From JALOAT01 sp041687015 (GTDB lineage: Bacteria > Pseudomonadota > Gammaproteobacteria > Thiohalomonadales > Thiohalomonadaceae): a DNA stretch of 43,329 nt. This document shows positions 34,701 to 43,190 of the stretch, piece after piece. The position numbers and the translations under genes are program-made. The notes below the pieces were generated by a model. That model made no database searches, was not told the origin of the DNA, and saw nothing but the letters and a program-made list of their open reading frames with translations. Location: contig JAWLCT010000026.1 in the NCBI GenBank assembly GCA_041687015.1, forward strand, positions 1 to 43,329. The letters run 5' to 3'. Within the stretch, counting starts at the first letter, position 1. Each line of letters opens with the position of its first letter.

Positions 34701-36687
34701 GCAGGGCGATGCCGCCCGTGCGGTACCCATGCTGGCGCGTGCCGCGCAGCTGAATCCGAAGCACTATGAAGCCCAGCTGCTGCTCGCCGAGGCCTATGTC
34801 AGCACTGCGCAGCTGATGGAAGCCGCCGAGGCGGCCCGCGCCGCGCAGCGCCTGGACGAGAAGCGCACCGAACCCCTGGTGCTGCTGGCGGACATCTCCG
34901 CCCGCCAGGGCAAGAACGGTGCGGCCATCGGCTACCTGAAGCAGGCCCTGGAGCGGGACAAGACCTCCTACGCCCTGCAACTGCGCCTCGGCAGCTTGTA
35001 CCTGGAAAACAATCTGTTCGAAGCCGCCCGCACCGCCCTGGAGCAGGCCATCCTGCTCGACGGCGCCCGCGCCGAGCCCCATGCCCTGCTGGGTCAGGTC
35101 CACCTGAAGCGCCGCGCCTACGACGAGGCCATCAGTGCCTTCGAGACGGCGCTGTCCCTGGCGCCGAGCGAAGCCAACCGGCTGTTGCTCGACACCGCCT
35201 ACGCGGAACGCAAGCGTTCCCTGGAATTCGCCTCCAATGCGCCGCCGGTGGTGTTGAAGGATCTGGAGCTCTATCCCGTGTTCTCCGCCACCTACAAACA
35301 ATATGCGGACACGGCGGTGGGCAGCGTGCGGGTGGAAAACGCCGGCGACGTGGATTTGGGCAATCTGAAGCTCACCTTTACCATCAAGGGCTACATGGAT
35401 TTCCCCACCCAACTGGAGATCCCGCTGCTCAAGGCCGACAGCAGCGAGGTGTTCCCGCTGCGCGCCGCGTTCAACAACCGGGTGCTGGACGTGGACGAGG
35501 ATACGGGCGTGCAGGTGGAAGTGGCCCTGGGCTATACCCGCGACGGCCAGGCCGACAGCATCACCCTGACCCAGCCCATGACCCTCTACGGCAAGAACGC
35601 CATTCTCTGGTCACGGCCGCAAATGGTCGGCGCCTTCGTCACGCCGAAGGACGATACCCTGCGCGATTTCGTGCGCAGTGCGGTTAATGCCCTGCGCCCG
35701 GATCCGGGGCCGCTCAACGGGCGCGTAGTGACCGCCATGACCTTGTTCAGCGCCCTTTCTGCACACGGGGTGCGTTACGTCACCGATCCCAATGCGCCTT
35801 ACTCGAAGCTCGCCCAGGATCAGGTGGACTACGTGCAGTTCGCACGCGAAACCCTGAAGTTCAAGAGCGGCGACTGTGACGACCTGACCGTACTGTTCAG
35901 CGCCGCCCTGGAAAACCTGGGCATCGAAACCGTGGTACTGGACGTGCCCGGACACCTGCTGCTCATGTTCGATACCGGGCTCACCCCCGACCAGGCGGAC
36001 ACTGTGAGCACCGATCCGGAACTGCTCGCCATTCATGACGGTCGCGTGTGGATCCCGCTGGAAACCACCATGATCGCCACTTCCTTTGGTGAGGCCTGGA
36101 CGGAAGGCGCGCGCAAATACCGGGAGCATCTGACCGCAGGCAAACTGACCATGATCCCGGTGCACGAGGCGTGGAACAAATACCTGCCCGTCACCCTCAA
36201 GCCCGCCGGTTACGACCTGCCGTTACCCGCAACGGAGAACGTGGCGCCGCTACTGCGTCATGATCGCGCGGTGTTGCTGGAGCGCAGCCTGGAACGCCTG
36301 GTGACACCCTATCGCGCCATGCTGTCGGTGGATCCCGACAATCGCGCGGCACGCATGCAAATGGCCATCATCTACGCCCGCAACGGCCTGCACGAGAAGG
36401 CCTTCGCCATGCTCGACGCATTGGCCGGGGAGAGCGAGGACGCCGCAGTGCACAACAACCGCGGGAACGTGCATCTGCTGCGTGGCGAAATCAATCGCGC
36501 GCTGAAGAGTTACCTGCGTGCGGAGCAATTCGACGGCGCCGATGCACACATCAAGCTCAATGTGGCCATGGCGCATTACCGCGCGTCGAACATGGACGAA
36601 GCGCGCCGCACGTTCAGCGAGGCGGTGAGCATGGATGGCACCATTGCCACCGAGCATGCAGGCTTCGCCAAATTGCTTGGCTTGTAA
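31708..36687 (+). CDS. Giant exported NHL / Fn3 / TPR / transglutaminase-like protein
   Basis: A 1659-residue exported protein. A Sec signal ends near VVANAADE. Residues ~35-595 contain NHL-type beta-propeller repeats (AVDRRERVYVFGR, RIYVVDRRNRRVQIFSPQG, RLFVADRDRRRVLAFD). A fibronectin III-like domain follows (~597-685), then about a dozen TPRs (~686-1175), a beta-sandwich region (~1185-1300) and a transglutaminase-like domain (~1320-1480). The last has a plausible triad: Cys1390 in KSGDCDDLT, His1416 in PGHLLL and an acid near Glu1452 in VWIPLETT. More TPRs close the protein. ATG 31708 has GAGGG upstream. It heads a three-gene run ending in an adenylate cyclase. A periplasmic scaffold or peptidase-like role is inference. 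Confidence 0.87.
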   Translation: MLSTNAFARLAGAVTLCLSVVANAADEIRLTQSFRGSEPAAPFSYVAAVAAGPDGTVLLLDNRDNTLLRLGAEPSRRQMAEGGLFAGSRVQGITALDDGRLALAIGGEVRFLGPDGNVLGRIGDSGQAEGHLGTPAAVAWSINRRLYVADRQYNRIAVFGPDGVFVEQFTGTKAMPLDTPEQLAVDRRERVYVFGRTKSGTVTIFGTDRQPMAQLVGTELRKQLGVPAVKLTAMTVDPATGLLILGDSEQGRIYAYDWERQRLITRFGTKGTQRGQFSDIAGLALLPDGRLAVADNGGKKVELFTLPPADLPPLERTYLANIHLAGSHDANCAVAYREGEALWCFGQGQGARLGSDGRPTLTLRDLKDPIAAAFGHERIAVIDGDRLKLFDGNGTLVFDSGANRTAPRNSLDFSNDRFDSDTEGKFDTPVDLFARHDRIYVVDRRNRRVQIFSPQGLYLDKLAPADGDKGYFEAPVAVAVDSAGRLFVADRDRRRVLAFDADKRFLYSLDAGFTDLIDLAVDADDQIYVLGATDNNRARLAVFRDTTLRFMFAARAADPTALSGPVSLSVSREGPTTVSIYDRDRKRLLDFAWQQVPPMVEGLEVAGGTGAVRLSWQPIDRAYVRGYQVFAAPAVQGPWQRLGEAASGEFVVEKPAAEADFYRVTAVNDFAQAGPPSPPVQDRFREGYAHFSAARFNAATDVFAALHEDDPRNADAVRFLGLSLMEQGQWDAARRYFERLAELPGQEVAGLELQVDALEKAGEPIEARKVVARLLATGQAPQSAFRRCGELSLALDDAIDAVQCLEKALARKPDDARALLLLGRAYIALDVIDQGRSFLTRAREAAPQDLDIIVVSAQVEEGLGDDARAVKLYDQALALAPDNQAVRLALARALLRTGAQERVRNLAMELTRHEVTAGDGHYLLGITALTAERHGEALIALTKATRAAPDHVGAWLALAETYEKMGKQDRMREPLVQAAGIDEQSFEASLRLGRFDFQQGDAARAVPMLARAAQLNPKHYEAQLLLAEAYVSTAQLMEAAEAARAAQRLDEKRTEPLVLLADISARQGKNGAAIGYLKQALERDKTSYALQLRLGSLYLENNLFEAARTALEQAILLDGARAEPHALLGQVHLKRRAYDEAISAFETALSLAPSEANRLLLDTAYAERKRSLEFASNAPPVVLKDLELYPVFSATYKQYADTAVGSVRVENAGDVDLGNLKLTFTIKGYMDFPTQLEIPLLKADSSEVFPLRAAFNNRVLDVDEDTGVQVEVALGYTRDGQADSITLTQPMTLYGKNAILWSRPQMVGAFVTPKDDTLRDFVRSAVNALRPDPGPLNGRVVTAMTLFSALSAHGVRYVTDPNAPYSKLAQDQVDYVQFARETLKFKSGDCDDLTVLFSAALENLGIETVVLDVPGHLLLMFDTGLTPDQADTVSTDPELLAIHDGRVWIPLETTMIATSFGEAWTEGARKYREHLTAGKLTMIPVHEAWNKYLPVTLKPAGYDLPLPATENVAPLLRHDRAVLLERSLERLVTPYRAMLSVDPDNRAARMQMAIIYARNGLHEKAFAMLDALAGESEDAAVHNNRGNVHLLRGEINRALKSYLRAEQFDGADAHIKLNVAMAHYRASNMDEARRTFSEAVSMDGTIATEHAGFAKLLGL

Positions 36688-36737
36688 GTAAGTAACAGGT
36701 CCACGCCATGCGAAGGGCCGTTGACGAGGTGAATGAC

Positions 36738-37277
36738 ATGAAACGCCTATTGGTCACGTTGGTGCTTGGTGTTGCGCTGGGTCTGCCCGCGCTGGCGGCG
36801 GAACCGGCCGAGCCTGCCGAAGAAAGCGGCGCCTCGGCCTTGATCATCGACGCCCTGCGTGGCCTGAGCGCGTTGTTGCCCAAGCCCGAAGCGCCCGCGC
36901 AGGAAAATGCCGCCGTCTCCACCATCGGCATCCGCGGTAACGAAAGCACCACCACCCTGATCACGCCCTACTGGAAAGACGATCGCAGCGATGATCCCGC
37001 CTTTGCGGCCCAGTTGTCCGCCTACGCAGCCGCCCAGCGTCTGCTCGAGGAACAGCGCTGGGAGGAGGCGCACCAGTCATTGACCGCGTTTCTCACCGAG
37101 CACCCCGGCAGTGATCTGACACCGAACGCACGCTTCGGCCAGGCGCTGGCGGCCGCCGGTGCCCAGCGCAGCGACGAGGCGGCGCGGCAGTTCCGCCAGT
37201 TCGCCAGCGACTACCCGACGCACCCCTTGCGTGGCGAGGCAGAGCGCATTGCCGCTGCCTTGGACGCCGCAAAGTAA
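36738..37277 (+). CDS. Small exported TPR-like protein
   Basis: A 179-residue protein with a Sec signal (MKRLLVTLVLGVALGLPALAAEP). ATG 36738 has GAGGTGA 5 bp upstream, better than the in-frame ATG at 36708. The C-terminal half holds TPR-like helices (AAQRLLEEQRWEEAHQSLTAFL and AAAGAQRSDEAARQFRQFA) as in YbgF/CpoB-type repeats. It lies 50 bp after the giant gene and 10 bp before the cyclase gene, so the three are almost certainly cotranscribed. It may interact with the TPR protein or the sensor domain of the cyclase. Confidence 0.8.
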   Translation: MKRLLVTLVLGVALGLPALAAEPAEPAEESGASALIIDALRGLSALLPKPEAPAQENAAVSTIGIRGNESTTTLITPYWKDDRSDDPAFAAQLSAYAAAQRLLEEQRWEEAHQSLTAFLTEHPGSDLTPNARFGQALAAAGAQRSDEAARQFRQFASDYPTHPLRGEAERIAAALDAAK

Positions 37278-37287
37278 AACGCACGTC

Positions 37288-39498
37288 ATGAAAGGCCGCC
37301 TGATTCCGGTCGCTGTCGGCCTTGCGCTTACTTTCCTGATCCTCTGGCTGCAGTTCACGTCGCTGCCCCTGGCCCGACAGGCCATGCAGCGCCTGGACTA
37401 TCTCGCCTATGACCTGCGCCTGAAGGCCACCTTGAACGATGCGCCGGTGGACCCGCGTGTGGTCATCGTCGACATCGACGAAAAGAGCCTGCGGGAGGAG
37501 GGGCACTGGCCCTGGCCGCGCAACCGTGTTGCCCAGCTGGTGGACAAACTCTTCGCCGGTGGTGCGGCGGTGGTGGCCTTCGACATGGTTTTCGCCGAGG
37601 CAGAGCGCAATAGCGCCGAGACCGTTTTGGCGCGTCTGCGCGCTCGCGGTGTGGCCGACCCGGCGGTGGCACGCGTGCTGAACGCGCATCTGCGCGTGTT
37701 CGACAACAACGTGCTGCTCGCAAAGCAACTGGCGGATCGCGACGTCGTGCTTGGCTTCATTCTGCTTCCCCGCAATGAAGTCCCCACCGGGGCGCTTCCA
37801 CGCCCATTGGCATTTGTCGATGCGGAGACGGCCGCCAAAACCAGCCTGCCGCGGGCGGTCAGCTACACGGGCAATATCGAGACCTTGCATGCTGCCAGTC
37901 CGTATGGCGGTTTTTTCAGTCTGCTCCCGGACAGCGACGGCATCTACCGGCGCGCCCCCATGCTGCAGCGCGTCGGGGACGCGGTCTTTCCCTCCCTGGC
38001 GCTCGAGGTGGTGCGGCTGTTCAGGTCGGTCGATCACATTCGCCTGCATACGGCCTGGCTGGGCAGCGAACAGGTGGTGGAAGTCATCCAAATCGGCGAT
38101 AGCCTGATTCCCACCGATCCCCTTGCCCGTGCCATGATTCCATTTCGCGGTGAGCGGGGGAGTTTCCCCTACGTCTCGGCGACGGACGTATTGCACGGAC
38201 GTTTGGAAGGTGCGCCGCTGGCGGGCAACATCGTGCTGGTCGGTACCACGGCACAGGGGCTGTTCGATTTGCGCGCCACGCCGGTGCAAAGCATTTTCCC
38301 CGGGGTCGAGGTACACGCAAACCTCATCGCCGGGATGCTCGACAACCGCTTCCCCGTGGAGCCGTCCTGGGCGACCGGCGCCAATTTTTCCATCGTTCTG
38401 CTCTTGGGCCTGCTGCTCTCTTTCCTGTTGCCGCGGTTGTCCTCCTCCATGATGGTCTTGGCCACCCTGTTGGTTGCCGCGGCCGCCGTGGGCAGCAACC
38501 TTACGCTCTGGTCCGAGGCGGGCATTAATCTGGCGATGGCGCCTTCGGTGCTCCTGATCGGGTCCATCTCGACCTTCAATATCAGCTTCGGTTTTTGGCG
38601 AGAATCCTGGGACCGGCGCCGACTCAAGGAGATGTTTGGGCAGTACGTGCCGCCGCAACTGGTGGAAGAGATGAACCGCAATCCCGACCAGGATTACGGT
38701 TTCACCGGCGACAGCCGCGAAATGTCCGTGCTGTTTTGCGATATCCGCGAGTTCACCACCCTTTCGGAGCGCCTGGGTGCCGCGCAGCTCAAGGACTTGC
38801 TCAATCAGTTTTTCACGCCCATGACGCGCGTGGTGTTTGAGCACCGCGGCACCATCGACAAATACGTGGGCGACATGCTCATGGCGTTCTGGGGCGCGCC
38901 CGTGGACGATCCCGATCACGCGCAACACGCGGTGGGCGCCGCTCTGGACATGCTCACAGAAGTGGAAGCGCTAAATGCAACCTTCACGGCGAAGGGTCTA
39001 CCGCCCGTCGCCATCGGTATCGGCGTGAACACCGGCGCCATGAACGTGGGCGACATGGGTTCGGAATACCGCCGTGCCTACACCGTGATCGGCGACGCGG
39101 TGAACCTGGCATCGCGACTTGAAGGTACCACCCGGTTTTATGGCGCGGGGCTGGTGGTTGGAGAAGAAACCTACCAGCACATCAAGAACACCTACGTCTG
39201 CCGCGAACTGGATCGTGTGCGGGTGAAAGGCAAGCGCACGGCCATCACGGTGTACGAACCGCTTTGCCGTCGCGATGCCGCCACGCCCGCAATGTCTGCA
39301 GAGCTCGCACAACACGCGGCCGCCCTCGCATCCTTCCGCGCCCGTGACTGGACCGCCGCCGATGCGTCATTTGCCGCATTGCAGAACACGCACCCACAGG
39401 TGCATTTGTACACCCTTTACCGTGAGCGCATCGCCGCCTTGCGCGTGAACGATCCGGGCGAGGATTGGGACGGGGTGTACGAACGCACCAGCAAATAG
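37288..39498 (+). CDS. CHASE2-domain class III adenylate cyclase
   Basis: A 736-residue membrane sensor cyclase. ATG 37288 follows the TPR gene by 10 bp. Layout: N-terminal membrane helix, periplasmic CHASE2 domain (~25-350; RVVIVDIDEKSLREEGHWPWPRN, VVAFDMVFAE and GNIVLVGTTAQGLFD are typical), three membrane helices (~365-450), then the cyclase domain (~475-655). Catalytic residues are intact: metal-binding Asp485 (LFCDIREF) and Asp529 (VGDMLMAFWG), adenine-selecting Lys525 and Asp603 (VIGDAVN), and transition-state Asn606 and Arg610 (NLASRLE). It should make cAMP in response to a periplasmic cue, perhaps presented by the two upstream exported proteins. Confidence 0.93.
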   Translation: MKGRLIPVAVGLALTFLILWLQFTSLPLARQAMQRLDYLAYDLRLKATLNDAPVDPRVVIVDIDEKSLREEGHWPWPRNRVAQLVDKLFAGGAAVVAFDMVFAEAERNSAETVLARLRARGVADPAVARVLNAHLRVFDNNVLLAKQLADRDVVLGFILLPRNEVPTGALPRPLAFVDAETAAKTSLPRAVSYTGNIETLHAASPYGGFFSLLPDSDGIYRRAPMLQRVGDAVFPSLALEVVRLFRSVDHIRLHTAWLGSEQVVEVIQIGDSLIPTDPLARAMIPFRGERGSFPYVSATDVLHGRLEGAPLAGNIVLVGTTAQGLFDLRATPVQSIFPGVEVHANLIAGMLDNRFPVEPSWATGANFSIVLLLGLLLSFLLPRLSSSMMVLATLLVAAAAVGSNLTLWSEAGINLAMAPSVLLIGSISTFNISFGFWRESWDRRRLKEMFGQYVPPQLVEEMNRNPDQDYGFTGDSREMSVLFCDIREFTTLSERLGAAQLKDLLNQFFTPMTRVVFEHRGTIDKYVGDMLMAFWGAPVDDPDHAQHAVGAALDMLTEVEALNATFTAKGLPPVAIGIGVNTGAMNVGDMGSEYRRAYTVIGDAVNLASRLEGTTRFYGAGLVVGEETYQHIKNTYVCRELDRVRVKGKRTAITVYEPLCRRDAATPAMSAELAQHAAALASFRARDWTAADASFAALQNTHPQVHLYTLYRERIAALRVNDPGEDWDGVYERTSK

Positions 39499-39535
39499 CC
39501 AGGCTGCTGGCATATCAAACCCGAATCTATCACCG

Positions 39536-39683
39536 CTAGCAGGCTGTTGAAAAAATCCTTCTCCCTCTAGGAGAGGGCTGGGGAGAGGGAAACAATCGAA
39601 TGTAAGTCACTGATTATTGCTCCCCTCATCCTAACCTTCTCCCGAAGGGAGAAGGAAAAAAACATTTTTAAATAGCCTGCTAG
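39536..39683. mobile_element. MITE-like element with 19-bp inverted termini
   Basis: Left end CTAGCAGGCTGTTGAAAAA (39536-39554) and right end TTTTTAAATAGCCTGCTAG (39665-39683) are inverted copies with two mismatches. The interior has hairpin-forming CCTTCTCCC/GGGAGAAGG (39635-39655) and CCCTCT-GGAGAGGG-type sequence common in proteobacterial intergenic repeats. At 148 bp it has no transposase and would be non-autonomous. CTAG at both edges may be the target duplication or part of the terminus. Confidence 0.75.
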
Positions 39684-39755
39684 ATTCGTGCGCCTGTAAA
39701 GATGAGCGGAACAATAGACACAATCCGTAGGTCGTGGGCTGTTGGGTCCCCGCGA

Positions 39756-39785
39756 TTGACAGATTCCAGCCAAACCCCGTATAAA
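39756..39785 (+). promoter_or_regulatory. Strong sigma70-type promoter of the secretion cluster
   Basis: TTGACA (39756-39761) and TATAAA (39780-39785) are 18 bp apart, with expected transcription start near 39792 and a leader of about 67 nt before ATG 39859. It lies between the MITE-like element and the transporter gene. Confidence 0.8.
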
Positions 39786-39858
39786 CACCCCCTAACCTTA
39801 GTCATGAAGCAAGGAAGCACGAGGCAAACAAAAAGTTTCCCTGCTGCAACGGAACGCA

Positions 39859-42030
39859 ATGGAACCATCGAAGGAATCGGCGCTTTTAGGCCTGCCCCTT
39901 GAACGTGAAGCTTTCGTTTGGGCCGTGGGCAGTCTTTGCCAAATACACCGTGTCCCTTTCGATCCCCGGCTCCTTCTCCAGCAATTCATACCCCCGTATT
40001 CCCTCACCACGCTGCTGACCTGCCTTGAGGCATTCGGCTTGGAAGCCACCCTCGTTCCAGATCTACCCGTTGACCCCAGTCCGCAACAATTGCCGTTACT
40101 TGTTGTTCTGAAACCGGAACAGCCAGCTTCGCCAGGAGGTACGGAACATATACAAGACGCGCCCGCCGAACCAACGTTAGGACTTATCGTACGCAGTGAA
40201 GGCAATCAAGTCCTCTGGTTTCTCTCTGGCACTGAAACACCTCGAAACGAAAAGTATTTGGAATTGAGCCAACGCTTGGAACCGGGCTGTCTAAGCGTGC
40301 GCGCCAAGGTACCCGCTGCCAATGATCCGGATATGGAAGAAAAACCCCGCTTCGGATTTCGTTGGTTCATTCCTGAACTCCTCAAGTACAAACGTCTTTG
40401 GAGAGAAGTGGTCCTGGCCTCCCTGGCGATCCAGTTGCTCGCCTTGGCAATGCCACTGTTTACCCAGGTCGTTATCGACAAGGTGGTCGTACACCAAACC
40501 CGCAACACCTTGCTTGTAATAGGCATAGGCCTGTTCATGTTCATGAGCTTCAGCGCGGTACTCACCTGGGTGCGCCAGTATCTGGTGCTCCATACCGGTA
40601 ACCGCATCGACGCAGCACTTGGCAGCCGCGTGTTTAACCACTTGTTTGCGTTGCCGATTAGATATTTCGAACATCGCCCCACAGGCACTTTGGTAGCACG
40701 TCTTCAAGGCATAGAAACAATCCGCGAATTTGTCACGGGAGCAGCCGTAACCCTGTTTCTCGATTTGCCTTTCCTGTTCATCTTCCTGGGCCTGATGTTC
40801 TACTACAGCTGGCAGCTGACCCTTATTGTGTTGGCGCTCTTGGGCGCTGTCACGGTCCTCAGTTTTGGCATTACGCCACGACTACGTTCACTGCTCAATG
40901 AACAATTCAAATTGGGTGCGCGAAACCAAGCCTTCGTCACCGAGTACGTCAGCAATGTCGAAACCGTAAAGTCGCTCCAAATGGAGCCCCAATTGCGACA
41001 TCGTTATGGGGATTTCCTGGCCAGCTATCTTGGCGCAAGTTTCGCTACGCGAAACTTCTCCAACACCTATAACGTGGCAGCCAACACCCTCGAGCAGTAC
41101 CAGACGCTGGCAGTACTATGCGTCGGTGCCTGGCTGGTAATGACCACTGACGGATTCACCATAGGTATGCTGGTCGCCTTTCAAATGTTCGCCAGCCGGC
41201 TGGCACAGCCGGTATTGCGGATGGTCGGGCTTTGGCAGCAATTCCAGCAGGCGGACATCGCCGTAAAACGCCTGGGAGACGTGATGGACGCCCCCACTGA
41301 ACCCTACGCGATACAACCTGTGCGTGCGGCGGGAACAGTGGGGCGCATCGACATTGAAGGACTCGGGTTCCGCTATGGCGATGAGCATCCATTCCTTTAT
41401 CGCAACCTTAACCTCTCTATCGCCCCGGGTACCACGGTAGCCCTGACGGGGCCCTCAGGCTCTGGTAAAAGCACGCTCACCAAGCTTTTGCAAGGTTTCT
41501 ATCTGCCCACTGAGGGGCGCATCATCATCGACGGCCGCGATCTCCGGCACCTGGGTGCCAACGAGCTACGTCAGTATTTCGGTGTTGTCCCCCAGGAAAC
41601 CGCACTCTTTTCGGGAACCATTTACGACAACCTGATTTTGGCCCAGCCCCACGCCAGCTTTGAGCAAGTAATCGAAGCCTGCCGGCTTGCCGAAATTCAT
41701 GAGGCAATCGAGAAACTTCCGCAAGGTTATCAGACCCAGTTGGGAGAACATGGTGTCGGGCTTTCCGGCGGACAAAAGCAACGCCTCGCCATTGCCCGTG
41801 CCCTGCTCAAACGACCGAAAATCCTGATTTTCGACGAAGCCACAAGCAATCTCGACCACGCCACCGCGGAACACCTGGCCAACACCATCAACCAACTCAA
41901 AGGCAAGGCCACGGTGTTGTTCATCACACACCAGATGCCTAAGGGATTACGGGTTGACGAGGCAGTGATCCTTGGAAGACAGAGAGAAGCGGCCAAAGGA
42001 CGACCGAGTAAAGGGGAAGATAACGGGTAA
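39859..42030 (+). CDS. Type I secretion ABC transporter with C39-like domain (HlyB/LapB-like)
   Basis: A 723-residue exporter of proteins with C-terminal secretion signals. Residues ~10-150 form a degenerate C39 peptidase-like domain: the region SLCQIHRVPFDP lacks the usual catalytic pattern, as in HlyB-type transporters that bind rather than cut substrate. Membrane helices span ~185-470. The nucleotide-binding domain has Walker A GPSGSGKST (Lys537), signature LSGGQKQR, Walker B ILIFDEAT (Glu660) and the switch His691 in ITHQ. It is followed by an LprI-domain gene and a lysozyme-like gene, the likely cargo. The HlyD-type adaptor and outer-membrane channel are not in the window and may lie downstream. 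Confidence 0.92.
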   Translation: MEPSKESALLGLPLEREAFVWAVGSLCQIHRVPFDPRLLLQQFIPPYSLTTLLTCLEAFGLEATLVPDLPVDPSPQQLPLLVVLKPEQPASPGGTEHIQDAPAEPTLGLIVRSEGNQVLWFLSGTETPRNEKYLELSQRLEPGCLSVRAKVPAANDPDMEEKPRFGFRWFIPELLKYKRLWREVVLASLAIQLLALAMPLFTQVVIDKVVVHQTRNTLLVIGIGLFMFMSFSAVLTWVRQYLVLHTGNRIDAALGSRVFNHLFALPIRYFEHRPTGTLVARLQGIETIREFVTGAAVTLFLDLPFLFIFLGLMFYYSWQLTLIVLALLGAVTVLSFGITPRLRSLLNEQFKLGARNQAFVTEYVSNVETVKSLQMEPQLRHRYGDFLASYLGASFATRNFSNTYNVAANTLEQYQTLAVLCVGAWLVMTTDGFTIGMLVAFQMFASRLAQPVLRMVGLWQQFQQADIAVKRLGDVMDAPTEPYAIQPVRAAGTVGRIDIEGLGFRYGDEHPFLYRNLNLSIAPGTTVALTGPSGSGKSTLTKLLQGFYLPTEGRIIIDGRDLRHLGANELRQYFGVVPQETALFSGTIYDNLILAQPHASFEQVIEACRLAEIHEAIEKLPQGYQTQLGEHGVGLSGGQKQRLAIARALLKRPKILIFDEATSNLDHATAEHLANTINQLKGKATVLFITHQMPKGLRVDEAVILGRQREAAKGRPSKGEDNG

Positions 42031-42152
42031 ACCGTGATTGAGCTTCTCGATATCGGTTGTCACTTGCGATCGAACTTGCGGCCCCATCCCGTTTTCGGCG
42101 AACAGTCGGGTATGGCAATTTGTTTGTCTTGGTCTGTTGGAAAGGTCAAAAG

Positions 42153-43175
42153 ATGAAGCGCTCAAAGCTGTGGACGATTTTTGCACTGATGGCGGTATCG
42201 ACATCCATTCATGCGGCGAGTTTCGATTGCAAACAAGCGGCGACCGATGTCGAGAAGATGATTTGCCGTAACTACGAGCTTTCCAATATGGACAGCAAGT
42301 TGGCCAGATTCTATGGCGAAGCGAAAGAGGCCGTGGTTGACCCCAATGTGTTGAGGTCGGCGCAGCGTGAATGGCTGGAAGAGCGCAACCGTTGCACAGA
42401 CGTCCGTTGCTTGAAGAAGCGCTATGACAGGCGCATCGACGAGTTGCGGGTGCTCGTCGCTGGGCACAAACTGTGGGACCCGCCACCGCCCATGACAACA
42501 GAGGCGATTGATCGTATTTATGTTCATGAGCGCAGGAAAGAATTGATAAATTTCTTCAACGATCGTCCGCTAGAACTCAGTTTTAATAGCAAAAGAGAAC
42601 GTATCTGTATCGATTTTGCAGATGATTTTGCTAGGCAGACCGAAAAGATTGTGCTGATTCCGCCGAAGGTGGTAGTGCACGACTACGATGATGCGCAGCT
42701 CCGACGAGAAATCTTCGACTATTGCCCGGATTTGGAACTGCGCAGCTCAAAGGTCGGTCCACATACGCCTTACGTTGGGCCACGAAATTTTATCGTTTAC
42801 CAAGCAAATATCGATAACAATATTGAAAATGGCGAGGACGTACTGTTTTTGGAAGAGGCCTTGCAGATGCGTAACCCAAAATACGGACCCGAAATTGTGG
42901 CGCAGAATACTTTTGCGCTGCTTGATCTTAATGACTGCAATGGGCGGGGATTCTCTGGGACTGGGGCATCACGTCGCTATCCCATTGAGTACGATGTTTC
43001 GCGTGAAGATCCGCAGACGGGACTCCATGGATTGGTGCGTTATCAGGGGCGATATTACCTGTATGGGGTCATCGATTGGGATCCTAAAGCACCAGTGCTA
43101 AGTATTTCCCAGCATACCCCTGGCGCTTTTGGAGACTTTAAAAGGGTATGCAAATATTACAACGCCCGTAACTAA
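42153..43175 (+). CDS. Exported LprI-domain protein, candidate immunity protein
   Basis: A 340-residue exported protein. ATG 42153 begins a Sec signal (MKRSKLWTIFALMAVSTSIHAAS); the longer in-frame start at 42057 would bury it. Residues ~24-100 form an LprI (DUF1311) domain: SFDCKQAATDVEKMICRN, LRSAQREWLEERNRC and CLKKRYDRRIDELR, with Cys26, Cys38, Cys81 and Cys86 as probable disulfide partners. The remaining ~240 residues match nothing I recognise and contain four or more cysteines. LprI of Mycobacterium tuberculosis is a lysozyme inhibitor. Here the next gene, 15 bp downstream, begins a lysozyme, so a self-protection role in the periplasm is a direct inference. This gene is clearly A+T-richer than the first 39 kb. 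Confidence 0.85.
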   Translation: MKRSKLWTIFALMAVSTSIHAASFDCKQAATDVEKMICRNYELSNMDSKLARFYGEAKEAVVDPNVLRSAQREWLEERNRCTDVRCLKKRYDRRIDELRVLVAGHKLWDPPPPMTTEAIDRIYVHERRKELINFFNDRPLELSFNSKRERICIDFADDFARQTEKIVLIPPKVVVHDYDDAQLRREIFDYCPDLELRSSKVGPHTPYVGPRNFIVYQANIDNNIENGEDVLFLEEALQMRNPKYGPEIVAQNTFALLDLNDCNGRGFSGTGASRRYPIEYDVSREDPQTGLHGLVRYQGRYYLYGVIDWDPKAPVLSISQHTPGAFGDFKRVCKYYNARN

Positions 43176-43190
43176 AGGAGAAATACGATC

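Larger units (their letters stand above)
39499..39858. other. Intergenic region carrying a MITE-like element and a promoter
   Basis: This 360-bp gap holds the element at 39536-39683 and the promoter at 39756-39785. No gene is seen. It marks the change from the GC-rich DNA before it to the more A+T-rich DNA after it. Confidence 0.6.

Noticed and set aside
33442..35412. 656-residue minus-strand open frame opposite the giant TPR protein
   Set aside because: Antisense shadow of TPR coding sequence, without motifs or a start signal.
37093..38928. 611-residue minus-strand open frame opposite the cyclase
   Set aside because: The cyclase catalytic residues are intact on the plus strand; this frame is low-complexity.
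39859..42030. Bacteriocin-processing ABC transporter with an active C39 peptidase
   Set aside because: The N-terminal domain lacks the expected catalytic Cys/His pattern, so it fits the non-cleaving HlyB-like form.
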